A stretch of 64,000 bases of DNA from Oidiodendron maius Zn. Lineage: Eukaryota > Ascomycota > Leotiomycetes > Myxotrichaceae. Under the pieces are notes generated by a model. The model did no database searches. It was not told the DNA's origin and saw only the letters and a list, made by a program, of their open reading frames with translations. Numbering within the stretch: the stretch's first letter is position 1; each line of letters opens with the position of its first letter. A program made the position numbers and the translations under genes. Positions 1 to 11,232 of the stretch are shown piece by piece. The DNA is taken from positions 1,200,616 through 1,264,615 of the forward strand of contig KN832881.1 of the NCBI GenBank assembly GCA_000827325.1, in the 5' to 3' direction.

Positions 1-51
1 AGAGAATTTCAGCAGAGACGCAACGCCGTCTGTTACCATGATCCCCCCTAC

Positions 52-1126
52 TTAAGCAAAGATATGTAAAGTTCCGAGATACTAATAATCAGTGAGCAAT
101 TAACCTGGGGAAGCCATAGGGGTTTTTTTTGCAGCCACTTACATCTGTGGGGTTGTTGAATCTTAGACCACGATCGAACCCTGAAACGGCATCTACCTCG
201 CTCTGGTCCAGGTCAAAGTTCGTGACCTCCAAGTTCTGTTGCAGACGGCCCTGGTTGTTGCTCTTGGGAATGACCGCCAGACCTCGCTGCGTGGCCCATC
301 TTAATAGGACTTGGGCGGTGGTCTTGTTGTGCTTTTTTGCGATCTCAACAACCGTGGGGTGCTCGAAGAGGATCGGGCAGTCCTTGGCCTTCTGCCACTC
401 GAGCTCCACGAAAGACTGTGGTCCGAAGGACGAGTAGGCCGTGACCGCGATACCCTCTGCAGCAGCGAGCTTCAGGAGGGTTTCTTGCACCAGATACGGG
501 TGGTGCTCGATCTGCAGGGTGGCAGGGCGGATCTTGGCATAACGCAGCAAATCCAGGATCAAAGAGCCTTGGAAGTTTGAAATCCCAATCGACTTCGCAT
601 ATCCCTTGCCAACCAAGCCCTCCATCGCCGTCCATGTCTCCTGAATCGTGGCATTGCTCAGTTGGATGTCTCCCTTGCCATCATAAGACCACTCTGGAGG
701 GTACCGAACTGACGGGTCGACGTATCTTAGAGCAACGGGGAAATGTATGAGGTAGAGGTCGAAATAGTCAATCCCACAATCCTCCAGCTGCTTCTTGCAG
801 ATCGGCTCGACCCTCTCGCCATCGTGAAAAGAGTTCCAGAGCTTACTGACCAGGAAGAGGTCCTCGCGCTTGACGAGGCCATCCTTGATTGCTCGGGCTA
901 CACCCTCGCCTGCCTGCTTCTCGTTGCCGTAGTCTGCGAAACAATCAGCTCATGTCCCTCTGCCGAGAACGTACAACCTACCACACGCGCCGTCGAATAG
1001 CCGGTAGCCGGTTTTGATTGCATTGTACACCGTATCGGCGCAGGTCTCCTTATCCACCTTCCACAGCCCAAAACCGACCTGTGGCATGTCATGGCCACTG
1101 TTCAGCTTGATCGTAGGCTGGGCCAT
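52..1126 (-). CDS. xyl1: NAD(P)H-dependent D-xylose reductase (aldo/keto reductase)
   Basis: Cytosolic AKR2-type aldo/keto reductase that reduces D-xylose to xylitol, the first step of the fungal pentose pathway. Exons read 1126-982, 933-143 and 81-52, giving 321 aa, the usual family length. The introns are 48 and 61 bp. Visible residues: the DGACDYGNE block with catalytic Asp and Tyr, the SKLW lysine, the LYLIHFP histidine, and the cofactor motif [10 protein letters not shown] with the Lys and Arg that contact the NADP(H) 2'-phosphate. The short last exon supplies the typical C-terminus (YLGTLHIFA); without splicing, the frame would run into an unrelated tail ending at 89. The ATG at 1126 gives the family N-terminus [11 protein letters not shown]. 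Identification is from recognised family motifs. The sugar specificity is inferred. Confidence 0.93.
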
Positions 1127-2183
1127 TTTTGCAAGATGTATGATCTGGAGTTACAGCGCGAACGGGCCTATCGAAGTCACAACGTGTGGGAGAAGAGTTT
1201 GAAGGAGAGAGGAGTGGGGTTTCCGGCTGGAGGGATGTTTTTGTTTCCTATTTCTCCTTTGGCTATCGGCGTCGCGGGGTAGGTATTTTTACCGCACAGA
1301 TGTTGAGTTTAGCAGTCGGGCAGCGGAGAATTGCTTGTACTGTACCCTCACCAAAAGAGAAATATGCCAGGGCTTGGGGGCACAGTGCCTTAAATACTTC
1401 CAAATACCACTTTTTTCCTGTCCTGCTAAGGTGTTTCTGCTTTTGGTGGACGGAGGCATAGCTCGTGAGAACAAAAAGAGTCCGGAAATTGCCCCGCCAT
1501 CCTTTTGCTCCACCTATCATCCGCGGGGCGCTTTTTGCACCTGGATGGCTAGGTCCTGCGGGCGCTCAATCATACGAAGATTGCATGACGAAGAGTCGCT
1601 CCGGTCATTTAGCCTGAATGTGTTGCGGCTGATCTGCCAGCTCCACCAATCGATCCTGAACCTTTAGCCGCTCCAATAACACTTCCGCCATGGAGGTTAG
1701 CGAGTCGTACACTCCGAGAAGGGCTTCTTGGCCGGCAGAAGGCCACAATGACCAGAGCACAGTGACCAAACCATGCGCTAGAGCGCCCCACGGACATCCA
1801 CTACACTCAACACTGCTGTGGCGGGAGGTGTGGATATCATGGCCAGGACGGAGGTAAGAGCGTTAAGTACGAGAGGGAGACCAAGTGGAATTCCATCCTT
1901 ATAAATCCAAAGTCATCTTTGGCGCAATAGAAAGACAACCAGGTCAGTTAAGTGGGGGAGAGCATTCAGTGCCCCGTACCGTCGAGCAGAAACGGAATCA
2001 TTTCGCAAGTTGTGCAAGGTCATTTTATTGGGGCGCAAGAGGAGCCAAGCGGCCCAACCATACCTATGGTACAAAGTAAGGAAGCAAACGCCGATATGAA
2101 CCACAGAGGCAAATTTCTGCCCAGTAAGTGCATACATGAAAAGGGAAAATGGGGAGGGAGAAGAAAGGCAAACAAGAGGTTCC
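1127..2183. other. Intergenic, no gene seen
   Basis: The stretch lies between the xyl1 start and the 3' end of the next leftward gene, so it should hold the xyl1 promoter. The open frames here are short, lack family features and overlap each other on both strands. I see no repeat, RNA gene or transposon motif. Confidence 0.5.
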
Positions 2184-3827
2184 TCAGCCTTGAATGACGG
2201 CAAGCGCCTGGTTGCCCAAGTCGGTAGCTTGGCGAGACAAGGACACAATAGCGGCGCTCAAGTCCATGTTGGCCTTTCGTGCAGCCGTGACAGCAACAAG
2301 TGCATTGCCAAAAGCGTCAACAGCTTTCATGGCTCCTTCTCTCTTCTCGCCTTCCATGCCTTGAGCAAATTGGATAAGCCGATCAAGTTGGTCGCGCGAC
2401 ATGGAGAGGAAGTTATCAATATCATCTCCCAAGATGTCACTGTATGAAGGGCTTGAAGACAGACTCGCTGCAAGGTTCGCATCTGCGGCCTCTGCAGAGC
2501 TCTGAGCTTCGCCATCTTTCGCAACCAAGGGTCCAGGCTGCTGGTCATATCCATGCTGATGAAGATCGGTAGTTGGATGGCGGTTGGCGATCATAGCAGA
2601 GATACGGCTTTTGAATCCTTTGCTAGCACTCTTCAAAGAATTGATAGCACTGGGCGGGGGCTTTGCACGGAGAGTACCCCTAGCGCTAGGAACTCCCCCA
2701 ACGGAGGGTTTGGTAGCAACAGTGGGATGTTTTCTCGCCTTAGCGGATCTTGTTGCGCTGGCAGGTTTAGTTCCGTTGACAGATCTAACGGTACTAGTTG
2801 GGTAGGTCGTGCTGGCTGCCTTCGCAGTAGGTGTATAGTTGATAGCACTGGTTAGCCTGGCAGCTGTTCGCGCTGTCGTAGGTTTTGCAGATCTGGCAGA
2901 GTTTGGGGTTCTAGCTCTAGGAGCACTTCGACTTTGGATACCACTGGTTGATCCTGCTATACTGGTGGCTAAAGTAGCAGTTGGAGTTCGGATTGCTCTC
3001 CCAGTTATCTTTGCACTTGATGTTTGGGGAGCAATTCCAAGTCGAGCATCGCGTGAAGCCTGGCTAGTTCTGCCACATCTGGCACTTGGAGTCTGACTAA
3101 TATTTGCATCTCTGGTAACACTTGGAACAACGTCACTGGCGGACCTTGCGGAATTAGGTGTCTTTACAGCACCGGTTCGTCCATTATTGCTAGCAGCCGT
3201 GGTTGCAACGACAGCTCTTGCAGAACTAGATACAGTATGGCGCGACAGGCGAGAGACGAGATTCAAATTCTCCGCGCAAGTCGGTTGGCTTGCAGTGGGT
3301 GGTGGTGACACTGGGAGCGAAGACGAACGTGGAGGAAAGTTAGGATTCTCTCCCATGATCACCTGGTGGGCGTCTCGAGCGGCCCGAATAGTAGGCCCAA
3401 GGCTAGCCTTGAAAGCTGGAGACGGACTGATGTCTACCAGCTTAGAGGGAATCGGACTGCCATGACGTCCAGCTGAGGCATTTGCCCGAGGACGGTTATA
3501 GACGATCTATAAATGATATATTAGCTGACAGGCTGGATAGAATGCGGATGGGAGTGAATTCACCTCTTTCGAGGCAACGGGATCAACATCCGTTTGTGGA
3601 ATAATACCAACACCACTGATCTCCTGTGAGATGAAGGATTAGTATTTCCCATCTGCAGCTGGAGATTCTGGATGAGAGGTAATGCAATGTAGAAATCTTG
3701 AGCTTACATCCTGAGTAGATTCGGAGGTGTGAGGAGAGGATCTAGAAGGAGATTCACGCTCTTCTACATTGGGCGAAACAGCCGCGGACGCGGTCGAGGC
3801 TTCGATAGATTCTTCAGTCGACTCCAT
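2184..3827 (-). CDS. Unknown Ala/Ser/Thr/Arg-rich protein
   Basis: I do not recognise the family. Exons read 3827-3708, 3623-3564 and 3506-2184, all joining in phase 0, for 500 aa. An in-frame ATG at 3860 would add 11 residues. The first 60 residues are acidic and Ser-rich. Residues of roughly 110-330 are low-complexity and built from degenerate S/T-A-R units, with TPNSARSA occurring twice. The last ~110 residues change character to an acidic, Leu/Ala-rich, probably helical segment (DILGDDIDNF onward). The middle has high positive charge and many Ser/Thr-Pro sites, which would suit a phosphorylated nucleic-acid- or microtubule-binding linker, but that is only inference. Consistent frame through three exons supports a real gene. 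Confidence 0.7.
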
Positions 3828-4821
3828 TATTATGATCTCGATAGCTCGTGCTTGGAGCAAGCTCCGAGTTGAAAGAGGAGAGCGCGCAACTTTAGCCTTT
3901 GGGCAAAAGTGGACGTCTTGATAAATTTAAAGGGTGTGAAATTTTCTCCAAAACATGTAATGCCCTTGAAGGTATCAAGGGATAGCCGTCTAGTGATCTG
4001 AGCAGCCATTATGTCGTCAACAAAGGTGTCCTAATGTTGAGCGCGGGGTGGGCCAGTCTCCTCCCTTTGGTCAACTTTCAAGTCGAAGAGATTCACACTT
4101 GCAGCCACGGATGCCTTGAAGTCAATGGAGAGCGGATGAAATCAATGGAACTCCTATTCCTATGTAGTGAGACAGCCAAGGTGATATTCCAGACTAGAAC
4201 TGTACAGAGGGGAGAGAATTGAGATATTGAAGCAAGAAACTCCACGTCTAAATTTTCACAATCCCGAAAGTGTTAGATCGGTCGTTCGAATAAATTCATT
4301 ACTGGCAGAACCAAGTTCGGCCGGAAAGACCAGGCCTGAGACATAGACTTCCTGAGATACTTCACCTTTAATCATCTTTGTTCTTATGTTTGGGTAAAAC
4401 TGGCATGCTTGAGTATCATAATTCGCAATTTATAATCTCCATTCTAAATCTAGCTGGATATCAAAGAGCACATCTAGGAATATTTCCCTATATTCCCGTT
4501 TGAAAATACAGTTTACAAAAATTGCCATGCGTGGTACCGAGACACACAAATTGAGCAGTCGTAATATGGACGATAAACGAGGTTTCAAATTGGAGAATTC
4601 ATAAGAGGATCATAGCCTGCCCCGCTCAAGTACGAAGGTTGAGTTTACGTTGTATTGTATGGCTTTGGTATAAATCAGTCGGTTTCTTATAACACGAGTT
4701 ATAAGAGGTTCCAGATACAACCATCGCTAGGAGCAAACACCTTGATGTGTGCCACTATTGTAAAATATACCCGGCTAGGTGATAAAAGTATCAATGTGTT
4801 AAAAATTTTTGAGACTATATC
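3828..4821. other. Intergenic, AT-rich, no gene seen
   Basis: This lies between two leftward genes: the 5' end of the Ala/Ser/Thr-rich gene and the 3' end of the oxygenase. It is AT-rich with stops in all frames and no recognisable element. Confidence 0.5.
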
Positions 4822-6029
4822 CTACGTCGCTGTGTTTTTCTCTACAATTCCTCTTGCAAACTCGCCAAACGTTATGCTCTGTTCAGTATCAACAATCTCC
4901 CCAAGATTTGGCTGAGTGAAGACAGCCAGGGTATTTCTAGCTATCCTCCCTCCTTCATTTTCCGCATTGGTAAAGCCGGGTCGAACACCTCTCACAAAAT
5001 GTGGAACGGCCTTGAACCATCCCTTTGTAATCCTCTGAAGTGCTTCGCCAGTCTGAAATGCGATGCAATCTTTTGGAATCTTGGCCTGAACTGTCTGACC
5101 GCTTCGAGACTGGATATATAGCCCGGCAGTTGGATCTGGGGATGCTGGAAGTTCGTCAAGGGTAGGGAGATACCGGGGCTCATACGAATATCCCATAGGT
5201 CTTCCTGGCACGCTACGCGTCTCGTTGATAAACATCGCTGATGTCAGGCCGGTCAGACAGCCGTGGTCGAGATGAGTTGCGCACCAATCATCATCTACCT
5301 TGTCACTTTGAGGCTCTATGTTTTGTGATTCTGATGGAAAATAATGGAGGAGGCGAGCTTTCGTTGTTGTCGACGTAGTGACCACATGCTCTAGATAGCC
5401 TGGCTTGTAACCAGGTATTTGCTTTTCTGCGTACTTGTCGCAAGCCCGAGCAACCAGAGCGGCAGTATCAATAATGATCCGGCAAAGATTCTCGAAAGTT
5501 TCTTGGAACCCGGGTATCATAGCATTTGTAGGCCAAAGGTTTGGACTTAAGTACTCGGGAAAGTTTTCAGGGGAGAATTCCACTGTAGGTTTGGCGCAGG
5601 TAAGGGAGGGATCGACATAGAAGGCACAGTTGGCATAAAACGACCCTTTAAGTTTATCGACCTGGCCATTCTTGAGAGTCTCTTTACCACATGACCAACC
5701 AGTCAGATATTTCGCCGCCGGGTTTTCAATCTTTTCTGCACTGCATTAGAGATATTTCTCTGAGCGACGACGCTCGTACTGACCAAGGCTATGAGGGGGA
5801 AGATTTCCCAAATACGACGAATATGACAGCAGTCGGAGGCGTAATTCCGCAAATTCAGAAGGGATATCTTTCACTATGATGATTCCCAAAGAATCGGGCC
5901 CAAAAGCATTTTCCAATGTTGAAAACGAGATATTACCTTTATAATCAGTCGGTGCTCTCCAAAACCATGTAAGAGAGGTGTACCATTCTTGAGGTCCTCC
6001 AAACTAACAGTCACAGCTGTTGACGACAT
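4822..6029 (-). CDS. 2-oxoglutarate/Fe(II)-dependent oxygenase-like protein
   Basis: Member of the isopenicillin-N-synthase-like 2OG-Fe(II) oxygenase superfamily, of the kind often labelled clavaminate synthase-like in fungal genomes. Exons read 6029-5984, 5936-5784 and 5735-4822 (introns 47 and 48 bp, phases 1 and 1), giving 370 aa. The iron ligands appear as the H-x-D in ATHLDHG (about residues 221 and 223) and the distal His in AVPHFVRG (about 312), followed by an Arg that could bind 2-oxoglutarate. The substrate is unknown. No biosynthetic-cluster genes lie next to it, so a stand-alone oxygenase is more likely than a secondary-metabolite enzyme. It is divergent from FRG1. Confidence 0.85.
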
Positions 6030-6277
6030 CTCGATCAAAATCCTCAGGTTTGGCTTCCTTTCTCAATGATAACTCTATATTGCAAGTCTAAAATCCAGAT
6101 CAAATGAAGGACGGCTACAGACGGCTGTCGAAACTAGAATGGTGGAGGGGTAGGTGGATACTGCCATGTTCACCGCTTTCATTTGTGTCCATGCATCACG
6201 TACCCCGACAGACGCGCCTCAGCTGCAGAAAGAGATCCCCTTTAACACGTCAAAGTAATAATACTCGGAGAGTCGCC
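6030..6277. promoter_or_regulatory. Divergent promoter region, oxygenase / FRG1
   Basis: Only 248 bp separate the two predicted start codons, so both 5' leaders and promoters must share this space. I saw no clear named binding site. Confidence 0.5.
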
Positions 6278-7140
6278 ATGGTCACGCCACTATCATTCAA
6301 AGGTGACAAGAAACCCAAAAAGAGGAAGAGAGTTGATGTAGAAAGTAAGTTTGGGGAAGAAGGATCATCATCGCGAAATCTTGTCGAATCAAAAGCAACG
6401 CCATCCGTTGACGATGATAGCTGGGTTACAGCTGAAGCTACGGGAGATGTCATAGGGCCGATCATAATTGTCCTTCCCTCAGAGCCTCCAACATGTGTTG
6501 CTTGCGACACAACTGGAAAAGTTTTTGCAAGCCCTCTCGAGAATATCATAAACGACGACCCGTCTACAGCAGAACCCCACGACGTCAGGCAGGTCTGGGT
6601 TGCAGGCAGAGTCGCAGGAACAGAGACATTCAGCTTTAAGGGCCATCATGGAAAGTAAGTTTCTCGGTCATTCCGGCATCCAGGAAACTGACTTGGGTCA
6701 GATATTTGAGCAGCGATAAATATGGGATACTGTCTGCCAGCACAGAAGCTGTATCGCCTCTCGAATCGTTCATCTCTATCCCAACAGCAGACACTCCTGG
6801 CACATTTCAAATTCAAACGTCACGAGATACCTTTTTGACAATCACAGATTCTAAGTCCTCGAAACCTGGCACTCTCCCGGAAATACGTGCCGACGCAGAG
6901 AATATAACTTTCAACACCACTTTGCGGATACGGATGCAAGCACGATTCAAGCCGAAGCTAAAAGCCTCAAAGGAAGAAAAAGCAAGGGAGAAAATAAGCC
7001 GCAAAGAACTTGAGGAGGCTGTGGGAAGAAAACTAGATGAGGATGAAGTTAAGAGACTTAAAAAGGCGAGACGAGAGGGCGATTATCACGAAGCACTCTT
7101 GCTTGTCAAGGTAAAGAATAAGCATGATAAATATAGCTGA
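6278..7140 (+). CDS. FRG1-family protein (fascin-like fold, RNA biogenesis)
   Basis: Homologue of FRG1, a nuclear/nucleolar actin- and RNA-associated protein linked to splicing. Exons are 6278-6654 and 6702-7140 (47-bp intron, phase 2), 271 aa against 258 in human. The N-terminus carries a basic nuclear-localisation-like stretch (DKKPKKRKR). The centre has the FRG1 beta-trefoil signatures GHHGKYLSSDKYGILSAS, typical of fascin-like domains. The C-terminus is a charged Lys/Glu helix. The frame is open upstream to 6104, but ATG 6278 directly precedes the conserved MVTPLSFKGDKK start, so I chose it. Confidence 0.9.
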
Positions 7141-7566
7141 ACGAATCGGAAGAGAGACTCTATCACTACTCAACTTATTCCTGTTGATAGGAGAGTCCAT
7201 TTTCCAACCTCTACCAATACGCAAACTCTAACAGATTCAAATGCTGTGTCTAAGAACTGAAAGTTCCTATCTCTCCTAATTCTTTTGCAGATAATACCGC
7301 AACAATCAAAAATTTAGTACGATAGTAATCGGAATGTAACACTTACATCCTCGTATAAAATCAAATCGGGCTTCTCTGATTCCTATATATTTGTACTCTT
7401 TGGAAGTAAATGCCTCGCAATTTTTTGAGTATTATAGTTTCCGCGGTGGTTGTCTGCAAAAAGTTCGCTCCTGGTCAAAAATTTATGGAGGCTCTATCCG
7501 TTACCTCACAATAGAACCAAACTTTTCTTTTTCAAAATATTCGCCTTTCTAGCAAACCCGCGACTA
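7141..7566. other. Intergenic between FRG1 and WDR89
   Basis: AT-rich spacer between two rightward genes. It should hold the FRG1 3' end and the WDR89 promoter. An open frame from 7450 is the 5' extension of the WDR89 first exon. Nothing else is seen. Confidence 0.45.
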
Positions 7567-9041
7567 ATGAACAACGCCCTTAAAATGTATACATTTAACA
7601 CCGTAGACTCGTTTCACATTTCAGAGCCACGAGATACTTACATTTACGATATAGTGCCGGTGGCAGCTGGGCTCGCCACCATATCATCTGACGACAGCCT
7701 ACGATTACTCGATCTACAATCTCTCAGTGGCCCGCCTAAGAATTCTGTCCGGAGGATCAATGCTGATGTTACTTGCTTAAAAGCTTTTTCAGCGACTGGG
7801 GGAGATGCGGAGCTCGTTTGTACAGCCGGGAGAGATGGCAGAATTTGTATCGTAGATCCGAGAAGTGGTGGGATGGTTGGCGAGGTTGGAACTGGTAAGT
7901 TGCATTTTCCTGTCTCCCTCTACCTGTACGACGGCGAGGAGAACATAATCCTCATTCCTATATTGAGTATGTGGTTTTAAAAGCTAGGAACACCCAGCTT
8001 TAAGCACCTCTTGCTGTGTACCATATCGTACCTGTATTTCCTCTTCCGGCATCTCTAAGGAGATGACAATGGATTCAAAATGTTGTCCAAAGCAGGCCAT
8101 AAATGCTCACTAATATCTTTACAGATCAAAATACTCCGATTCTATCACTTGCGTGCTCATTTCCTAATGCTCTGGCTGCTGGGACGGAATTAACTAATTA
8201 CCAAGCCTCAGTTTTAATATGGTGATTGGTCCTTGACTACAATGCAAAATCTTGCTTACAGGTTTAGGGATACTAGATCTTTGGGAAATCCAGTTACAAA
8301 ATACGTCGAGAGCCATAGCGACGATGTTACTGAAGTTCGTTTTTGAGAATAGTGCCTTCCTCTACTATACTAACTAATCCAGTTGCAATTTCATCCAACT
8401 CGACCTCAGATATTATTATCAGGCTCAACAGATGGTCTTGTTAACATATATAACACCGCTATCTCAGATGAGGAAGATGCATTGCATCAAACAATTAATC
8501 ATGGGCATTCGATACATCACGCCAATTTCCTGAGCGAAGTTGATATATTTGCTCTTTCCCATGACGAGAAGTTTTCAATGTACGAGTTAGTAACAGATCC
8601 AGAGGAAAGAGTAGAAGAATCTCCGCCAATTCATTACGGAGATATGAGACATCGATTAGGTGGAGAATATGCTGCCAACGTCGTCGGAAGACCGGATGGA
8701 AGCGCGGTATTAGGATTGGGAACGCATAGGTAAGCCACCCCTTAGTAGGATTGCGGCATCCACGGCAGCTTCGAGGTAATAAAACGAGAGCTCAAACGTA
8801 TTACAGCCAGGAAAGCTTCGATCTTATACAGCTGAAGAATACTCGTCCTTGGTGTTTCGCGCCTGAGACCAAGGTCAACCTCGCAGGGGCACACGGGTCT
8901 GAGATCGTGAGGTCCTTCTGCTTCCTTGATTCGGTAAGTGTCCGCTATAGTTGGCCATATCAATCACTAATGAGGATGTAGCATAAGACTGTATTGACGG
9001 CTGGAGAAGACGGCAAAATCAAAGCATGGAGGGGCGAGTAA
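7567..9041 (+). CDS. WD40-repeat protein, WDR89 / yeast YNL035C-like
   Basis: Exons are 7567-7894, 8125-8221, 8262-8334, 8383-8729, 8807-8933 and 8982-9041, keeping frame throughout and giving 343 aa. Beta-propeller blades are visible as SDDSLRLLDLQS, TAGRDGRICIVDPRSG, LSGSTDGLVNIYNT and, at the C-terminus, TAGEDGKIKAWRGE. The order of elements (DDVTELQFHPTRP, then a FALSHDEKFSMYEL blade, then the GAHGSEIVRSF blade) matches the WDR89/YNL035C family as I know it. Its molecular role is poorly defined; propellers usually act as protein scaffolds. Intron 1 is long for this region (230 bp) and could hide an extra exon; intron 2 is only 40 bp. ATG 7585 is an alternative start. Confidence 0.88.
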
Positions 9042-9398
9042 TGGGCAAGGGTTAAATCCTATACAGCCCAGGAATGATCAACGTAGAGAGTGAAAGGTAT
9101 TAGTGTAGCGTATCAAATAGAATCGATAAAGTGACAGCAAACTGCATTCTCTGTTGAGAGAGTCAAAGATACTCTGAATAAGAGTCAGTTCTGCAAAGTG
9201 GGAATAAAGTCGCGCGTCATTGCATACGAAATCGGAAGAGGAGACGCCCATTACATCGACACCGATGTCGTTCTTATTATGCAACACAACCATGCAGGTA
9301 TCGATATTACCATTGCCTCCTAATTTTGGACACCCCTCTATTTTACCCCTTGCAGCCTGTCCCCCTTTCTTTACAGCCGGCAGTACGGAGTATAACAC
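9042..9398. other. Spacer before the FAD-oxidase remnant
   Basis: It follows the WDR89 stop. It may hold the decayed 5' part of the oxidase relic, but I cannot align any frame of it to the family with confidence. Confidence 0.4.
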
Positions 9399-10271
9399 TT
9401 CTCTATTCGGAGTGGCGGTAATGCACACACGTCAGTTCTAGTAATGCTAATGGAGGCGTGACGATAGATCTAAGGAGGTTGAATCAGATTGAAATTGCAA
9501 GGGATAGGAAAACTGTGAAGATCGATGCCGGTATGACGTGGAGCAAGGTTTACAGAATATTGGATCCGGAAAGCTTAACTGTCATAGGAGGGAGAATTTC
9601 AGGAGTTGGTGTCAGTGGGCTATTGCTCTCCGGTGTGTCTTGCCCTTTCCTCCTGACAATTATTGTCTCGTATATGCTAGAATAATGTAGGAGGCATATC
9701 ATTCTATTCAAGTCGATATGGATGGTATTGCGACTCGATAATTTCATATGAAGTTGTTCTACCAAGTGGCCAAGTCGTTCGAAACAAACTTATATTTCGA
9801 TATTTGAAGAAGAAGCAGTAAAGGTTAAAGGTGTTGAAGGATGCCATGTGAGCCTAACCACTCAACTGGCACACGCCTTACTAGATTGGCTCCTGCAAAC
9901 CAAGGTGGGGAAAATTGTCTTGGTTTGACCGAGAATAATAGACCGTTGGTAATTATGGTGTATACATGGTCTTATCTCAAGCCCGTTGACGATCGAATCG
10001 TGGAGGAAACAGCAATCAGGTACTTTGATAGGATTGAAGCAAAACAAAGGACTTGGGAGTATGGCATCTATTTCGCTACATTAACTATGCGGATGAGAAG
10101 TATCAGATACAACAACTATGGGATGGCTATGGCCATGAAAACTTTTCAAGACTAAGAAGGATCCAGAAATTCGTTGATCCAGAAGCGGTGTTCACTGAAA
10201 GCGGTTTAGCCAGCGGTTACTTTAAATTGAATAAAGATGGTGATAGAGGCAGAAGGGTAGTCCAGTTATAA
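9399..10271 (+). pseudogene. Decayed FAD-linked (berberine-bridge-type) oxidoreductase
   Basis: Fragments of one FAD-linked oxidase lie in the right order but in different frames. At 9399 comes the FAD-binding FSIRSGGN block. The frame then shifts at a CACACA run (about 9423-9429) into NANGGVTIDLRRLNQ and DAGMTWSKVYRIL. A recognisable intron (9633-9690) joins to SGGISFYSSRYGWYCDS and YEVVLPSGQVV. The long middle of the protein is then missing. From about 9950 the C-terminal part resumes (TWSYLKPVDDRIVEE), shifts frame again near 10060, and ends with the BBE-like block INYADEKYQIQQLWDGYG and a stop at 10271. No continuous protein can be made. This class oxidises sugars or specialised metabolites using covalently bound FAD. 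Confidence 0.85.
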
Positions 10272-10678
10272 CCCGGAGATTATTTCACGTTTATGCCTTT
10301 GAATTACTGTGACTTCTCTGCTTAACATAGCGGATAACGAATGGTGACCTAATTGGATTATTCTTAATATCAATTGTCAAACAAATGCTGTTAGAATTCT
10401 CTAAAAATGAATGCATTACACTACATGTGCTAATTCAACCCTGAATATTATTAATATGCTCAAAATAAAGCCAACATATTACCTCTCTTGAAATAACTGT
10501 AATCCCATAGCGGGCATATCGATTGATCCGGACTGAACTAGTGATTCGGCTAGACCTGGCCTTAATCTTGTCGTGTGGACGTATCTTACACAATTTAGGC
10601 ATTTAGGTGTTCAGAGAGGTGTATTTAATCTGGAGTATTCGAGAATGATACTCAGGAAATCTAGCAATTGAACTATGC
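10272..10678. other. AT-rich spacer
   Basis: Strongly AT-rich and full of stops, between the oxidase relic and the transposon debris. No gene or repeat boundary is recognised. Confidence 0.4.
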
Positions 10679-11007
10679 CTAGCCATGCCTGGAAGAAATC
10701 AGTTGCTCCGTTTGAACCTCAAGATCGGAGTATCTTGTGTCCTCCTCTCCAGTGATCAGGCTTGGAATTGGTTGAAATGGCTCAACTAGCTTCTTTGACA
10801 CTTTTAAGACCTGTTGGGGCTGCAGATCTTTATTTCGAGAACTTCTGGGTTCACATACTCCCAGATATCCCATTTTGCTGATGCTGTCTTGATCAACTCG
10901 GTCCGCTCATCCCGGTTTTCGGGACCCTTGAGTGATTTTTTGACTTGAAAATTCCTTACCCTTAGTAAATTTGCGCTCACAGTGCTGCTGGATATTTTAA
11001 TTAGCAT
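10679..11007 (-). mobile_element. Ty1/Copia retrotransposon gag fragment (decayed)
   Basis: Two overlapping frames on the minus strand together resemble the N-terminal part of a fungal Copia gag polyprotein. The upstream piece contains SLKGPENRDERTELIKTASA and WDIWEYVNPEV, matching the usual L-x-G-x-E-N ... W-x-Y-I-x-P pattern. The downstream piece contains LVEPFQPIPS and YSDLEVQTEQL, like the L-x-E-P-x-x-P-x-P ... L-x-x-x-Q-L continuation. A frameshift near 10810-10825 separates them. No long terminal repeats, protease, integrase or reverse transcriptase were seen nearby, so it is a truncated relic. The assignment rests on pattern recognition only. Confidence 0.65.
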
Positions 11008-11232
11008 TCCAGAGGCGTATTAATGGCCTAGACTTCGGACATATCGTGGAAATTGCATTTTTAAACGCTTGATCACAATCAGTACGACGGGAAAAGCTGG
11101 ATAATACGGAACAATAAAGTTAAAGGATTATTTCTGGATAATAGAGAGTTCCGTATATTCAATAGTATGACTAATCTAATTACCTGCCCTTCTTTTTCAC
11201 TCTCCACCCTCCTTTATCCCCCCCGCCCTTTA

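Noticed and set aside
4822-7140. Oxygenase plus neighbours considered as a biosynthetic gene cluster
   Set aside because: The neighbours are FRG1, a WD40 protein and unknowns. No synthase, transporter or pathway regulator is present.
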